DNA of 64,000 bases from DASQPR01 sp963724705. Lineage in GTDB: Bacteria > Actinomycetota > Actinomycetes > Mycobacteriales > Micromonosporaceae. Shown in pieces: positions 17,924-26,423 of the stretch (position 1 is its first letter; each line of letters starts with the position of its first letter). The notes beneath the pieces were generated by a model. That model made no database searches. It was not told where the DNA came from and was given only the letters and a program-made list of their open reading frames with translations. Location: assembly GCA_963724705.1 (NCBI GenBank), contig CAVRVS010000007.1, forward strand, positions 124,001 through 188,000, given 5' to 3'. The position numbers were made by a program, and so were the translations under genes.

Positions 17924-19399
17924 TCAGGGGTATGCACGCGGCGGTTGACCCGGCGGCGGATAGCCGCCCGCCGGGTAGCTGCCCGGGTACCCCGAGCCAC
18001 CCGAGTATCCCGGGCCACCCGGATAGCCCGGGGCACTTGGATAGGCAAACGCTGGTGGCGGCGGCGCTACGACCGGAATCGGCACGACGGGCTCGACCGG
18101 TGCGTCAACCGCACGCGTGACACCGTCCGGGAACCGTACGTGGTATCGACTGCCGTCCCAGAATGCCTGCGGTGCCATCGGATCGGCCGACGCGTAGCCG
18201 CTACGGTAGGCCGACATCAGGGACAGCAGGTTGGCCTCGTCGGCAAGGTCGACGGACCACGTGTCGCTGCCGGCCACGGCACGCCGCTCGGCCCGATCCC
18301 GCAACAGGGCGAGCCGCGTGGCGGCCAGTTGGAATCCGCGCATCGCATCGGAGCCGGGCGGCCCGGCGACCCGCCGCGCCCAGGCCCGGGCGGATCGGCG
18401 ACGACCGACGGTGGCAAGCGAGGCCACCTCCGGCGGGCTGAGCCAACCGGCCCGTACGTAACGCACGAGAGCGCTCTGGATCACCCGGCCCTCGCTGGAG
18501 CGAAGCCACATGGCCAGCGCGACCATGCCGAAGAAAATCGGCATCATCACCGAGAAATACCCGTAGAGCAGGATCTCCGGACGCCCGGTGTTGTTCGCGA
18601 GCGTGGCCATCAGGTTCCACGAGCCGTGCAGGATGATCGCGGTCACGAGGCCGGCGATCGGGGCAAGGATGCGCACGCGCCGGCGGGTCGACCGGATCGC
18701 GAGGCCGACGCCGACCGCCGTCATCGAGGTGAACAGCGGATGGGCGAAGCCGGACAATGGGATCCGGCCGATGAACACTTGGATCAAGCCGGTGAATCCG
18801 CCGGCGACACCAGCCCTGTCCGCGCCCATCGCGTAGCCGTAGCCGCCGAGGTAGAGGATGTTCTCCGACATGGCGAACCCGGTCGCAGAAATGCCGAAGA
18901 ACACAATTGCATCGACGATGCCGTTGAACAGCGGCCGGCCCCGCCGAGCCGTAATGACCAGCAGCAGCACCGGCCCGAGTGCCTTCAGAGACTCCTCGAT
19001 AACCGGCGCCACGGCCACGGCCACGATGTCGCGGGACCAACCGAGGTGGGCGAAGAGCGACGCGATGCCGGTATTCGCGCCGAACGCGGCCAACGCCGCG
19101 ACGAGCGCACCCCACGCGAACACGACGACAAGGGCCCAGGTCGGCTCGGGTTCGTAGCGGTCCAGCCACATAAAAGCGGCGACGAGAAAGGGAACCGGGA
19201 TCGCGGCCGCGGCCAGGCCGATGCCGAGCGCGAGCGGACCGATGTCGTACCCGATGATCAGCAGAAGCGCGGTGCCGCAGACGAGGAAGAAGAACGCGAC
19301 CCCGGCGAGTGCCAACGCGCGACGACGGTCGATGCGTTGAGGCGGCGCCGGCACACCGTCGCTGCTGCCCGCGGGCGCGACGGCCGGCTGCATGCTCAC
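17924..19399 (-). CDS. prsW: PrsW-family intramembrane metalloprotease
   Basis: 491 residues. Eight or nine membrane segments in the first 300 residues carry the PrsW motifs: VIEESLKALGPVLLL (EE..K), GFAMSENILYLGG, GFAHPLFTSMTAVGVGLA and LHGSWNLMA (metal-binding His/Glu). PrsW-type proteases cleave anti-sigma factors within the membrane. The soluble tail of about 190 residues ends in a Pro/Gly/Tyr-rich repeat (GYPGGPGYSGGSGYPG) typical of actinobacterial surface tails. The GTG at 19399 overlaps the stop of the upstream FUSC gene by four bases (GTGA), implying translational coupling. Confidence 0.88.
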   Translation of the reverse strand: MSMQPAVAPAGSSDGVPAPPQRIDRRRALALAGVAFFFLVCGTALLLIIGYDIGPLALGIGLAAAAIPVPFLVAAFMWLDRYEPEPTWALVVVFAWGALVAALAAFGANTGIASLFAHLGWSRDIVAVAVAPVIEESLKALGPVLLLVITARRGRPLFNGIVDAIVFFGISATGFAMSENILYLGGYGYAMGADRAGVAGGFTGLIQVFIGRIPLSGFAHPLFTSMTAVGVGLAIRSTRRRVRILAPIAGLVTAIILHGSWNLMATLANNTGRPEILLYGYFSVMMPIFFGMVALAMWLRSSEGRVIQSALVRYVRAGWLSPPEVASLATVGRRRSARAWARRVAGPPGSDAMRGFQLAATRLALLRDRAERRAVAGSDTWSVDLADEANLLSLMSAYRSGYASADPMAPQAFWDGSRYHVRFPDGVTRAVDAPVEPVVPIPVVAPPPPAFAYPSAPGYPGGPGYSGGSGYPGSYPAGGYPPPGQPPRAYP

Positions 19400-20562
19400 G
19401 CGGCCAGCCTACCTACCGCGCGGCGGACGACCCGGATCGACATCGAGTCGTCCAGTCCGGTCGCGCGCAACAGATCCGTGGCGATCGACCGCACCTGAGC
19501 GACGACGACATCGCCGGAGAAGCCGAGGCCAGCCCGATATGCGTCGGCGGCCTGCCCGACCGCTGCCAGTGCCAGTTGCCGGGTCCGACGCGGTTCGGTG
19601 CCGTGGGCCAACTCGCGGTGCAGTGTACGGACGGAGTCGGCGAGCGTACGGAGGGCGACCAGCAGACCCTCGGTGAACGGCTCGTCGTCATCGAGTACCG
19701 AGGTGGTACGCCGAGCCAACACGCGGGCATTCCGCAGCGCCCGATCGATGTGTACGGCGCCGTCCAGATACTGCGATAACGGCGCTCGGCTGCGCCACCG
19801 GGTCGGCGCGATGGACACCGTCTCGGTCGCCAGGTTGAGCGCGTCCCGAAACTTGCCCAGCGCAGCGTCGCTCGACCGCATCCGATCCAACGCCGCCCGC
19901 GCAAGCGAAGCGTCCCGGTTGGCAAGCGCGTCGGCGCACCCGGTCAGCTCGGACGCGAGTAGGTCCAGCGCCGGCGCGACCGCCCTTTGTACGGTCGTGA
20001 GCGGGTTGACCGGCAACAAGATCGCCATCACTGCCACGCCGACGAGGCCACCCACGAGCGCATCGACGAACCGGGTGTAGTAGATCCCGTGAGTCGGCGG
20101 CGCGAGTGTCGCGACGAGTACGGACGACGACGCGCACTGGCCGATCAGCGTGGAACTGCCGCCGACGAATACCGCAGCGAGCACCGCCAGCACGACGACG
20201 AGAGCGATCTGCCAGCCGCCGGTGCCGATGAAGTAGATGAGGATGTCACCGACGCCGATGCCCAACGCGACGCCGATCACAAGTTCCACCGCGCGACGCA
20301 GTCGCTGGCCGATCGAGACGCCGAGCACGATCACGGCCGAGATCGGGGCGAAGAACGGTGCCGTGTGGCCGATGACGTCACGCGCGAGATACCAGGCGAT
20401 GCCGGCCGCGATGCCGGCCTGGACCGCGACGATGAGGCTTGCCCGCACCCGACCGATCCGGTCGCTCAGGCGGACGGCCGATTTGTGCCCGAGATCGGTC
20501 AGCACGTCCACGGCGCGCTGCGCGTGATCAAGGGGTGTCGGCATGCGCGTCAGCGTAGCCAT
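19396..20562 (-). CDS. FUSC family (aromatic acid exporter-like) membrane protein
   Basis: 388 residues. Six hydrophobic segments between about 40 and 180 (ASLIVAVQAGIAAGIAWYLA, PFFAPISAVIVLGVSIGQRL) make the FUSC half-channel; the remaining C-terminal 200 residues are a soluble helical domain. The family includes aromatic-acid efflux pumps and fusaric-acid resistance proteins. ATG 20562 is used, with ATG 20544 (MPTPLDHAQRAV) a reasonable alternative. It is the first gene of an overlapping pair with the PrsW protease. Confidence 0.8.
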   Translation of the reverse strand: MATLTRMPTPLDHAQRAVDVLTDLGHKSAVRLSDRIGRVRASLIVAVQAGIAAGIAWYLARDVIGHTAPFFAPISAVIVLGVSIGQRLRRAVELVIGVALGIGVGDILIYFIGTGGWQIALVVVLAVLAAVFVGGSSTLIGQCASSSVLVATLAPPTHGIYYTRFVDALVGGLVGVAVMAILLPVNPLTTVQRAVAPALDLLASELTGCADALANRDASLARAALDRMRSSDAALGKFRDALNLATETVSIAPTRWRSRAPLSQYLDGAVHIDRALRNARVLARRTTSVLDDDEPFTEGLLVALRTLADSVRTLHRELAHGTEPRRTRQLALAAVGQAADAYRAGLGFSGDVVVAQVRSIATDLLRATGLDDSMSIRVVRRAVGRLAA

Positions 20563-20597
20563 CCAGGGCGGTGGTACGACGGCGATTGGTCAGTGCC

Positions 20598-20716
20598 CGT
20601 GCACAGGCTGTGCACAGCTGACGCTTGGCCACGCTCGGCAATCCGGGCACTTGGAAAGACACGATGGACGTTGGGTCCACAGCCTGTGGAAAACCCCGGT
20701 CCACATCTGTGGATAA
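20598..20716. promoter_or_regulatory. Cluster of DnaA-box-like 9-mers and a palindrome
   Basis: The stretch holds TGTGGATAA (20708-20716, a perfect DnaA box on the minus strand), TGTGGAAAA (20685-20693), TGTGCACAG (20609-20617), CGTGCACAG (20598-20606) and the perfect palindrome TCCACAG-C-CTGTGGA (20676-20690). It lies between ligD and the FUSC gene, so it may be the FUSC promoter region. Whether DnaA binds is unknown. Confidence 0.35.
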
Positions 20717-20725
20717 GACCGCGGA

Positions 20726-21628
20726 CTACTTCTCTGGTACGGCCGGGCCCGGTTCGAGGAGCGGGGCGAAGAGGTCTCCGTACGCGTCGACGCGGGCCAA
20801 CACGTCGTCCGAGACGTACGGGGTGACCGCGCCCGACTCGACCTCGTCCCAGGTGAACGGTGTGGAGACCGTCGGTGTGGGTTCGGCTCGCAACGAGTAC
20901 GGCGCGACGGTCGTCTTCGCCGCCGCGTTCTGGCTCCAGTCGATGAACACCTTTCCTGGACGCAGCGCCTTGGCCATCCGCGACAGGATCAGTTTCGGAT
21001 GCTTGCGCTCGAGGTCCTCGGCGACCCGTTTGGCGTACGCGGACACGACATCGGACGACTGCGTGCCGCTGATCGGCGCCATCAACTGCATGCCCTTCTT
21101 GCCCGACGTCTTCGGCAGCGCATCGATCCCGTCGGCGGCAAGGCGCTCGCGCAACAGGACCGCGACCTCGGCACATTGGTCGAGCCCGGCCGGCGCGCCC
21201 GGGTCAAGGTCGACGACGAGGAGGTCGGGCCCGTCCGAACCGACCTTCCACTGCGGCACGTGCAACTCCAGCGCCGCGAGGTTTGCCAGCCAGACAAGGC
21301 AGGCCAGACCGTCGACGACGACGAAGTCAATGGTGTCCCGGTGCATCGTCGACCCAGGCACCGGCAGCGTCTCGTGGCGTACCCAGGACGGCATCCCGGC
21401 CGGCGCATTTTTTTCGAAGAAGCCCTGGCGCCCGACGCCGTTCGGGTAGCGGATCCGGGTCAGTGCCCGGTCGGCCAGATGCGGGATGATCGTCTCGGCG
21501 ATCTGGGTGTAGTAGTGGATCACTTCGCCCTTGGTGAACCCGGTCGCCGGGTAGAGGACCTTGTCCAGGTTGGACAGTTCGAGGTCGCGCCCGTCCACGT
21601 GTACGGCGATCCGGCTCGCGTCAGCCAT
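20726..21628 (-). CDS. ligD: LigD primase-polymerase domain protein (non-homologous end joining)
   Basis: 300 residues forming the archaeo-eukaryotic primase-type polymerase of bacterial end joining. Typical segments are LDKVLYPATGFTKGEVIHYY, WLANLAALELHVPQW, DLLVVDLDPGAP (catalytic DxD), TSGKKGMQLMAPI with the SGxKGxH-like motif, and VFIDWSQNAAAKTTVAPYSLR with the third metal Asp. It fills or adds nucleotides at broken ends together with Ku. It is a stand-alone polymerase; the ligase is a separate gene 28 bases upstream on the same strand, and no phosphoesterase domain is seen in either. Confidence 0.92.
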   Translation of the reverse strand: MADASRIAVHVDGRDLELSNLDKVLYPATGFTKGEVIHYYTQIAETIIPHLADRALTRIRYPNGVGRQGFFEKNAPAGMPSWVRHETLPVPGSTMHRDTIDFVVVDGLACLVWLANLAALELHVPQWKVGSDGPDLLVVDLDPGAPAGLDQCAEVAVLLRERLAADGIDALPKTSGKKGMQLMAPISGTQSSDVVSAYAKRVAEDLERKHPKLILSRMAKALRPGKVFIDWSQNAAAKTTVAPYSLRAEPTPTVSTPFTWDEVESGAVTPYVSDDVLARVDAYGDLFAPLLEPGPAVPEK

Positions 21629-21656
21629 CCCGTTCTGCCATTCGGTTCAGCCACCT

Positions 21657-22658
21657 TCAGCCGTCATCGTCGCCGCCGTTGTCGAGCGTCGCGTCATCCG
21701 TACCCGAAAGTTCGTGAGAAAGCCCGACCTCGGCGGCGGTGAGGTCCGGACGCAGCCGCAGGAAGCGCGGGAAACGCAGCCGGTTGTCCGCGGTCTGCTG
21801 GCCGTAGCGCAGCTCGACGACCAGCTCGGGCCGCACCCACCGGGCGTCTTTGGCATCCGGTCGGGGTATCGGCGTGGCGAACGGCGGCGCGGTGACTTCG
21901 ATGGGCCGCAGCGCCGCGAGCAGCGCGCGCTCGGACGCCGCCGAAATGCCGCCACCGACGCGTCCGCGGTAGGCCAGACCATCCTTCGTCGGTACGCCGA
22001 CCAGCAGCGCGCCGAGAGTGCGGGCGCCGGGGCGCCAACCGCCGATGACGAATTCCGCGGTCTGGTCGAGTTTGACCTTGACCCAGTCGGCGCTGCGCTG
22101 CCCCGGTCGGTAGACCGACGTGAGCCGCTTGGCCATCACTCCTTCGATCGCGTTTTCTTCGGCCGCTTCCTTGGTGGCCACACCATCGCTGAAGGTCGGC
22201 GGGCAGAGCCAGTGATCGCCGGCCAGGCCGAGCCCGTCGAGAATCTCCCGCCGACGTTCATAGGGTTCGCGCAGCAGGTCCACGCCGTCGAGCGACAGCA
22301 CGTCGAAGATCATGTACGTCACCGGCCGGCTCGCCGCGAGCAGCGCGGCGCGACCCCGTTCACGGACGTGGATGCGCTCCGCCAGGGCACCGAAAGATGG
22401 GCGGCCGGCCTCGTCCAGTACGACGATCTCGCCATCGAGCACCGCACTCGGTACCGTGGACGCGAGAGAGGCCAGCTCGGGATATGCAGCGGTGATCTCG
22501 GCGCCGCTGCGGGCGTAGAGCCGGAGCCGGCCACCATCGACCGACGCGATCGCACGCACGCCGTCCCATTTGAATTCGTAGCCCCAGCCGTGACCGAGCG
22601 GCAATGTGCCGGGTGTAGCAAGCATCGGCGCAACGGGCGACCCGGACACAACACCCAC
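21657..22658 (-). CDS. ligD: ATP-dependent DNA ligase (LigD ligase domain type)
   Basis: 333 residues. The adenylation domain has motif I EFKWDGVRA with the nucleotide-accepting Lys (about residue 30), motif III MIFDVLSLDGVDLL, IEGVMAKRL (motif IV) and the motif V region WVKVKLDQTAEFVIGGW; the OB domain follows, ending in LRFPRFLRLRPDLTAAEVG. This is the sealing subunit of Ku-dependent end joining. It is divergent from ku across 38 bases, which must contain both promoters, and is followed closely by the polymerase gene. Confidence 0.92.
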   Translation of the reverse strand: MGVVSGSPVAPMLATPGTLPLGHGWGYEFKWDGVRAIASVDGGRLRLYARSGAEITAAYPELASLASTVPSAVLDGEIVVLDEAGRPSFGALAERIHVRERGRAALLAASRPVTYMIFDVLSLDGVDLLREPYERRREILDGLGLAGDHWLCPPTFSDGVATKEAAEENAIEGVMAKRLTSVYRPGQRSADWVKVKLDQTAEFVIGGWRPGARTLGALLVGVPTKDGLAYRGRVGGGISAASERALLAALRPIEVTAPPFATPIPRPDAKDARWVRPELVVELRYGQQTADNRLRFPRFLRLRPDLTAAEVGLSHELSGTDDATLDNGGDDDG

Positions 22659-22696
22659 GATAAGGTTATTTCCGCTGACGATGTTGGGGGGTCGCG

Positions 22697-23764
22697 ATGC
22701 GGGCCATCTGGAAGGGCGCGGTGTCCTTCGGACTCGTGTCCATCGCGGTAAAACTGTATGCCGCGACGGAAGAGAAGAACATCCGCTTCAACCAGGTGCA
22801 CCGCGAGGATGGCGGCCGCATCAAATACCAGCGGGTGTGCTCGATCGATGGCGAAGAGGTCGCCTACGACGACATCGCCAAGGGGTACGACCTCGGCGGC
22901 GGCCAGATGGTCATCCTGACCGATGAGGACTTCGCCGACCTGCCGCTGTCGTCGTCGCGCGCGATCGACGTGCTGGAGTTCGTGCCGGCCGATCAGGTCG
23001 ACCCGATCCTCTTCGCGAAGGCCTACTACCTCGAGCCGGAGGGGCAGGCGACCAAACCGTACGTGTTGCTGCGCGACGCACTCGTCGAGTCCGACCGGGT
23101 CGCCATCGTCAAGGTCGCGCTGCGGCAGCGGGAGCAACTCGCGACACTTCGCGTCCGTGACGGCGTGATGGTGATGAACACGATGCTGTGGCCGGATGAA
23201 GTACGCGCCGCCGAGTTCGACTTCCTCGACGACGACATCAAGGTGCGCCCGGCCGAGCTCAGCATGGCGTCGTCGCTGATCGAGTCCATGACCGGCGAAT
23301 TCGACCCGGACGAGTTCACCGACGACTATCGCGAGGCGCTGCAGCGGGTCATCGACGCCAAGGTGAGCGGCGAGGAGATCACCGAGCCGGAGCCGGAGCA
23401 TGTGAAGCCGACCGCCGCCATCGACCTGATGGCCGCGCTGAAGGCGTCGGTCGATCGCGCGAAGGCGGCTCGGGGCGAACGCGGTGGTCCCGTCAAGCCG
23501 AGCGCGCCGACCCCGATCACCGCGGCGAAGTCGGCCAAGAAGGCGGCCGCCGCGGCGAGTGGCGACGACGAGGCGCCGACGAAGTCGACCCGGGCCAAGG
23601 CGACGGCGACGAAACGCGCGACGCCTGCGAAGAAGGCGGCGCCGGCTAAGGCCGCCGCATCAGGCGCGAAGAAGGCGGCGCCGGCCAAGAAGACAACCGC
23701 GGCAAAGAAGACCACGTCGACCAAGAGCACGGCGAAGAAGGCGCCGGCTCGCAAGGCCGGCTAG
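22697..23764 (+). CDS. ku: Ku protein, non-homologous end joining
   Basis: 355-residue bacterial Ku that threads onto DNA ends and recruits LigD. It begins MRAIWKGAVSFGLVSIAVKL after a GGGGGG-type ribosome site; the beta-barrel core continues with EDGGRIKYQRVC, DLPLSSSRAIDVLEFV, and LRDALVESDRVAIVKVALRQ. After about residue 255 comes a long Lys/Ala/Pro-rich tail with repeats such as AKKAAPAKAAA, known from other actinobacterial Ku proteins to bind DNA. Together with the two divergent ligD genes it forms a complete, split end-joining locus. Confidence 0.95.
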   Translation: MRAIWKGAVSFGLVSIAVKLYAATEEKNIRFNQVHREDGGRIKYQRVCSIDGEEVAYDDIAKGYDLGGGQMVILTDEDFADLPLSSSRAIDVLEFVPADQVDPILFAKAYYLEPEGQATKPYVLLRDALVESDRVAIVKVALRQREQLATLRVRDGVMVMNTMLWPDEVRAAEFDFLDDDIKVRPAELSMASSLIESMTGEFDPDEFTDDYREALQRVIDAKVSGEEITEPEPEHVKPTAAIDLMAALKASVDRAKAARGERGGPVKPSAPTPITAAKSAKKAAAAASGDDEAPTKSTRAKATATKRATPAKKAAPAKAAASGAKKAAPAKKTTAAKKTTSTKSTAKKAPARKAG

Positions 23765-23774
23765 CTCACCTCGA

Positions 23775-23849
23775 GATCCGCGCAACTTCCTGGAAGTCGC
23801 CCGGTCGCGGTCACGAAAACGCGGCAACTTCCTGGAAGTTGCGCGGATC
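23775..23849. terminator. Nested inverted repeat between ku and the acetyltransferase gene
   Basis: GATCCGCGCAACTTCC (23775-23790) pairs exactly with GGAAGTTGCGCGGATC (23834-23849). The palindrome ACTTCCTGGAAGT occurs at both ends, so alternative smaller hairpins exist. The element lies 10 bases after the ku stop and before the end of a convergent gene, suiting a bidirectional terminator or a REP-like element. Confidence 0.6.
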
Positions 23850-23867
23850 TTGCGGGACCGCGGCCGT

Positions 23868-24368
23868 TCAAGCTACCCGGTGATACCGGCGAGCCTCGGC
23901 GGTCACGTCGACCAGCGTGAATCCGGCGCGGGTGAGCACGTTCTGGGACGCGACGTTGTCCGGATCGGTTTCAGCGCGCACTTCGACCACGTCGGGCTGC
24001 GTCAGTGCCCACGCGGTCAGCGCGTTCACGGCCTCGGTCACGTACCCGTGCCCGCGGTGCGCTGGCACGATGCCGTACCCGATCTCGACCGACCCGACCG
24101 ACGGCGCGGTGTGGAAGCCGATGTCCCCGATCACCATGTCCGGCTCGCCAGGGTCGCTACTCGACGGCAACACGATCTGGTACATGCCGAAGCCCGGTCG
24201 CCACTGGCCATCGTGATCCTGAGCGATGATCGCCCGGGCCGGCGGGACCGTTCCGGCCAACGGATAGCCGTCCGCCCACGATCGGTCGCGCGGCCCATTG
24301 TCGACCAGCCGGCCCGCCTCGCACGGCAGCACTTCCCGCAACACGACCCGCTCGGCCCGAATCTCCAC
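23868..24368 (-). CDS. GNAT family N-acetyltransferase (RimJ/RimL-like)
   Basis: 166 residues from GTG 24368, giving the start VEIRAERVVLREV. The acetyl-CoA pocket is IGYGIVPAHRGHGYVTEAVNALTAWAL, and the C-terminal DPDNVASQNVLTRAGFTLVD is typical of the RimJ/RimL (Acetyltransf_3) group. Substrate is unknown; neighbours do not help. An ORF extension upstream enters an intergenic inverted repeat and was not accepted. Confidence 0.8.
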   Translation of the reverse strand: MEIRAERVVLREVLPCEAGRLVDNGPRDRSWADGYPLAGTVPPARAIIAQDHDGQWRPGFGMYQIVLPSSSDPGEPDMVIGDIGFHTAPSVGSVEIGYGIVPAHRGHGYVTEAVNALTAWALTQPDVVEVRAETDPDNVASQNVLTRAGFTLVDVTAEARRYHRVA

Positions 24369-24454
24369 CCGCCCGGTCGTCACGCCGACCCTTCCGTACC
24401 AGTGAACGTCGAAAGCTCTGACCCGCACGTCGCCGCGGACCGTGCGTTGGTCAA

Positions 24455-24524
24455 AGCTTTGGGGCGGCATACGCACGGCGGGATCAAGCCTGACCGCCCA
24501 GAGTGCGTATGCCGCCCCAAAGCT
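24455..24524. repeat. Perfect 22-bp inverted repeat
   Basis: The arms 24455-24476 and 24503-24524 are exact reverse complements over 22 bases (outer end AGCTTTGGGGCGGCAT, inner end ACGCAC) around a 26-base loop. It starts 7 bases after the acyl-CoA ligase stop and so may end that transcript, but the length and perfection exceed an ordinary terminator and fit a dispersed repeat. Confidence 0.75.
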
Positions 24525-24531
24525 CTAAGGA

Positions 24532-26166
24532 TCAACCCAGCATCTTTACCGACAGATCCCCGTCCGCATACCGCGACCGGATGACCTTTTTGTCGAACTT
24601 CCCGACCGACGTCTTGGGTACCTCGTCGATAAACGCCCACCGCTCGGGGAGTTGCCACCGCGCGATCCGGACGCCCAGGAAGTCGCGCAACTCTTCGGCC
24701 GTAACGGTCGCGCCCTCCTTGACGACGACCGTGGCCAGCGGGCGCTCGGTCCATTTGTCGTCCGGCACGCCCACAACAGCCGCTTCGAGCACCGCGGGGT
24801 GCGCCATCAGATGGTTCTCGAGGTCGACGGACGAGATCCATTCGCCGCCGGACTTGATGACGTCCTTGGCCCGATCGGTCAGGGTCAGGAACCCGTTCGA
24901 CGACAGCATCCCGACGTCGCCCGTCCGCAGCCAGCCGTCGCGGAACTTTTCCGGATCGGGTTCGGCGTCGCCGATGTAGGTCTGCGTCACCCATGGCCCG
25001 CGGACCTCAAGCTCGCCGACCGCCTCATTGTCGTTGGGCATCACATCGCCGCTCGGGCCGACGATCCGCGCGGCCACGCCGGCTGGCACCCGGCCCTGCG
25101 TGTAGCGGTATCTCCAGGCCTCGTCGGCGTCGACGCCGGCCGGCGGGCGGGATACCGAGCCGAGCGGCGACATCTCGGTCATCCCCCAGGCATGGATGAT
25201 CTCGACACCACGCTCGTGGAACGCGCGCATGAGGGCGGGCGGGCACGCCGAGCCGCCGACCACGGCCTCCTTGAGCGAGGAGATGTCGACCGGATGCTGC
25301 CCGAGGTAGGACAGCAGGTCAGTCCAAATCGTGGGTACGGCACCGGCCAGCGTCGGCCGTTCCGCCTCGATCATCGCGGCGAGTGGCGCCGCCTGCAGGA
25401 ACCGGTCCGGCATCAAGAGCGTCGCCCCGGACATCAGCGACGCGTACGGGAGACCCCACGCCATCGCGTGGAACATCGGGACGATGACGAGTTCGCGCGT
25501 CTGCGGTGACAGGCCGAAGCTCTCGGTCATGCACACCTGCATCGAGTGCAGCCAGATCGAGCGGTGCGAGTACGCGACACCCTTCGGGTTGCCGGTCGTA
25601 CCCGACGTGTAGCAAAGCGCGGCCGCGTCGCGTTCGTCGATCTCCGGCCAGTCGTACGTGGTCGGCTTGCCGGCGAGCAACTCTTCCCAGCCGTGCACCC
25701 GCACCTGCGAAGCGGCCGCGAACGGTGACGCGTCACCGCCGCCGACGACGACCACGTGCTTGACCGTGTGGAGATCCGGCAGCACGCGGGCGAGCAGCGG
25801 GATGAGCGTCGAGTCGACGATGATGACCGAGTCCTCGGCATGGTTCGCGATGTAGGTCAGCTGGTCGGGGAACAGCCGCAGGTTCAGCGTGTGCAGTACG
25901 GCGCCCATGCTCGGCACCGCCGCGTACGCCACCAGGTGCTCGGCGTTGTTCCACATGAACGTGCCGACCCGCTGATCGCCGGTCACGCCGAGGTCGTCGT
26001 GGAGCGCATGCGCGAGCTGCGCCGCGGTCGCTCCGAGCTCGGCGAACGTCATGCGCCGGGCGCCGTCGCCGGTCCACGTGATGACTTCGGACGAACCGTG
26101 CACGGTCGCGCCGTGCTCCAACAGCCGCGAGATCTGGAGGGGCAGATCCATCATCGTGCTTCGCAT
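24532..26166 (-). CDS. Long-chain fatty-acid-CoA ligase (AMP-dependent synthetase)
   Basis: 544-residue adenylate-forming enzyme that activates a fatty acid with ATP and links it to CoA. Core motifs: AMP-binding YTSGTTGNPKGVAYSHRS (about residue 175), GWGMTEMSPLGS-like HAWGMTEMSPLGSV, GWLRTGDVGML (ATP-binding Asp) and C-terminal DKVIRSRY region with SVGKFDKKVI (catalytic Lys). ATG 26166 gives the familiar MRSTMMDLPLQISRLLEHG start; ATG 26193 is less likely. It is monocistronic as far as can be seen. Confidence 0.9.
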   Translation of the reverse strand: MRSTMMDLPLQISRLLEHGATVHGSSEVITWTGDGARRMTFAELGATAAQLAHALHDDLGVTGDQRVGTFMWNNAEHLVAYAAVPSMGAVLHTLNLRLFPDQLTYIANHAEDSVIIVDSTLIPLLARVLPDLHTVKHVVVVGGGDASPFAAASQVRVHGWEELLAGKPTTYDWPEIDERDAAALCYTSGTTGNPKGVAYSHRSIWLHSMQVCMTESFGLSPQTRELVIVPMFHAMAWGLPYASLMSGATLLMPDRFLQAAPLAAMIEAERPTLAGAVPTIWTDLLSYLGQHPVDISSLKEAVVGGSACPPALMRAFHERGVEIIHAWGMTEMSPLGSVSRPPAGVDADEAWRYRYTQGRVPAGVAARIVGPSGDVMPNDNEAVGELEVRGPWVTQTYIGDAEPDPEKFRDGWLRTGDVGMLSSNGFLTLTDRAKDVIKSGGEWISSVDLENHLMAHPAVLEAAVVGVPDDKWTERPLATVVVKEGATVTAEELRDFLGVRIARWQLPERWAFIDEVPKTSVGKFDKKVIRSRYADGDLSVKMLG

Positions 26167-26264
26167 GATCGCAACGTTAGTGGCGCCAATCACGTTCGCC
26201 TAGACCCTGTTTCGCTTCAGTTACCGGTTGGTACCCGACGCGTTATGCCAGGCTGCGGCGGCGA

Positions 26265-26326
26265 TGATCCGTTGCCGTGGACGATTGCTGTGACATAGCA
26301 ACGCCAATCGTCCAGGCTAGCGGATC
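26265..26326. repeat. Imperfect palindrome, copy 2 of a dispersed pair
   Basis: Left arm 26265-26286 and right arm 26306-26326 share the outer GATCCG and inner TGGACGATT blocks with copy 1 at 9286-9349, including the block CTGGACGATT/AATCGTCCAG read on either strand. The loops differ. It lies in the 257-base gap upstream of the acyl-CoA ligase. Confidence 0.65.
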
Positions 26327-26371
26327 TTGGGGAGGGTGCCGGGATACGGCGGCCCGTCGCATCGCGACAGC

Positions 26372-26405
26372 ATGAAGGGCGCTCGCTCACGCGAGCGCCC
26401 TTCAT
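26372..26405 (-). terminator. Terminator after the MFS efflux gene
   Basis: ATGAAGGGCGCTCGC (26372-26386) pairs perfectly with GCGAGCGCCCTTCAT (26391-26405) around a TCAC loop. It starts 19 bases beyond the MFS stop. There is no T run, as is common for strong GC-rich actinobacterial hairpins. Confidence 0.75.
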
Positions 26406-26423
26406 CAAGCGAGTCGATGACGG

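Noticed and set aside
20373..20380. Another TGACGTCA octamer
   Set aside because: It lies inside the FUSC coding sequence, alone and without phased partners; expected by chance in GC-rich DNA.
24380..24994. 204-codon minus-strand ORF over the 22-bp inverted repeat
   Set aside because: It is a shifted-frame shadow of the acyl-CoA ligase that runs through a non-coding hairpin.
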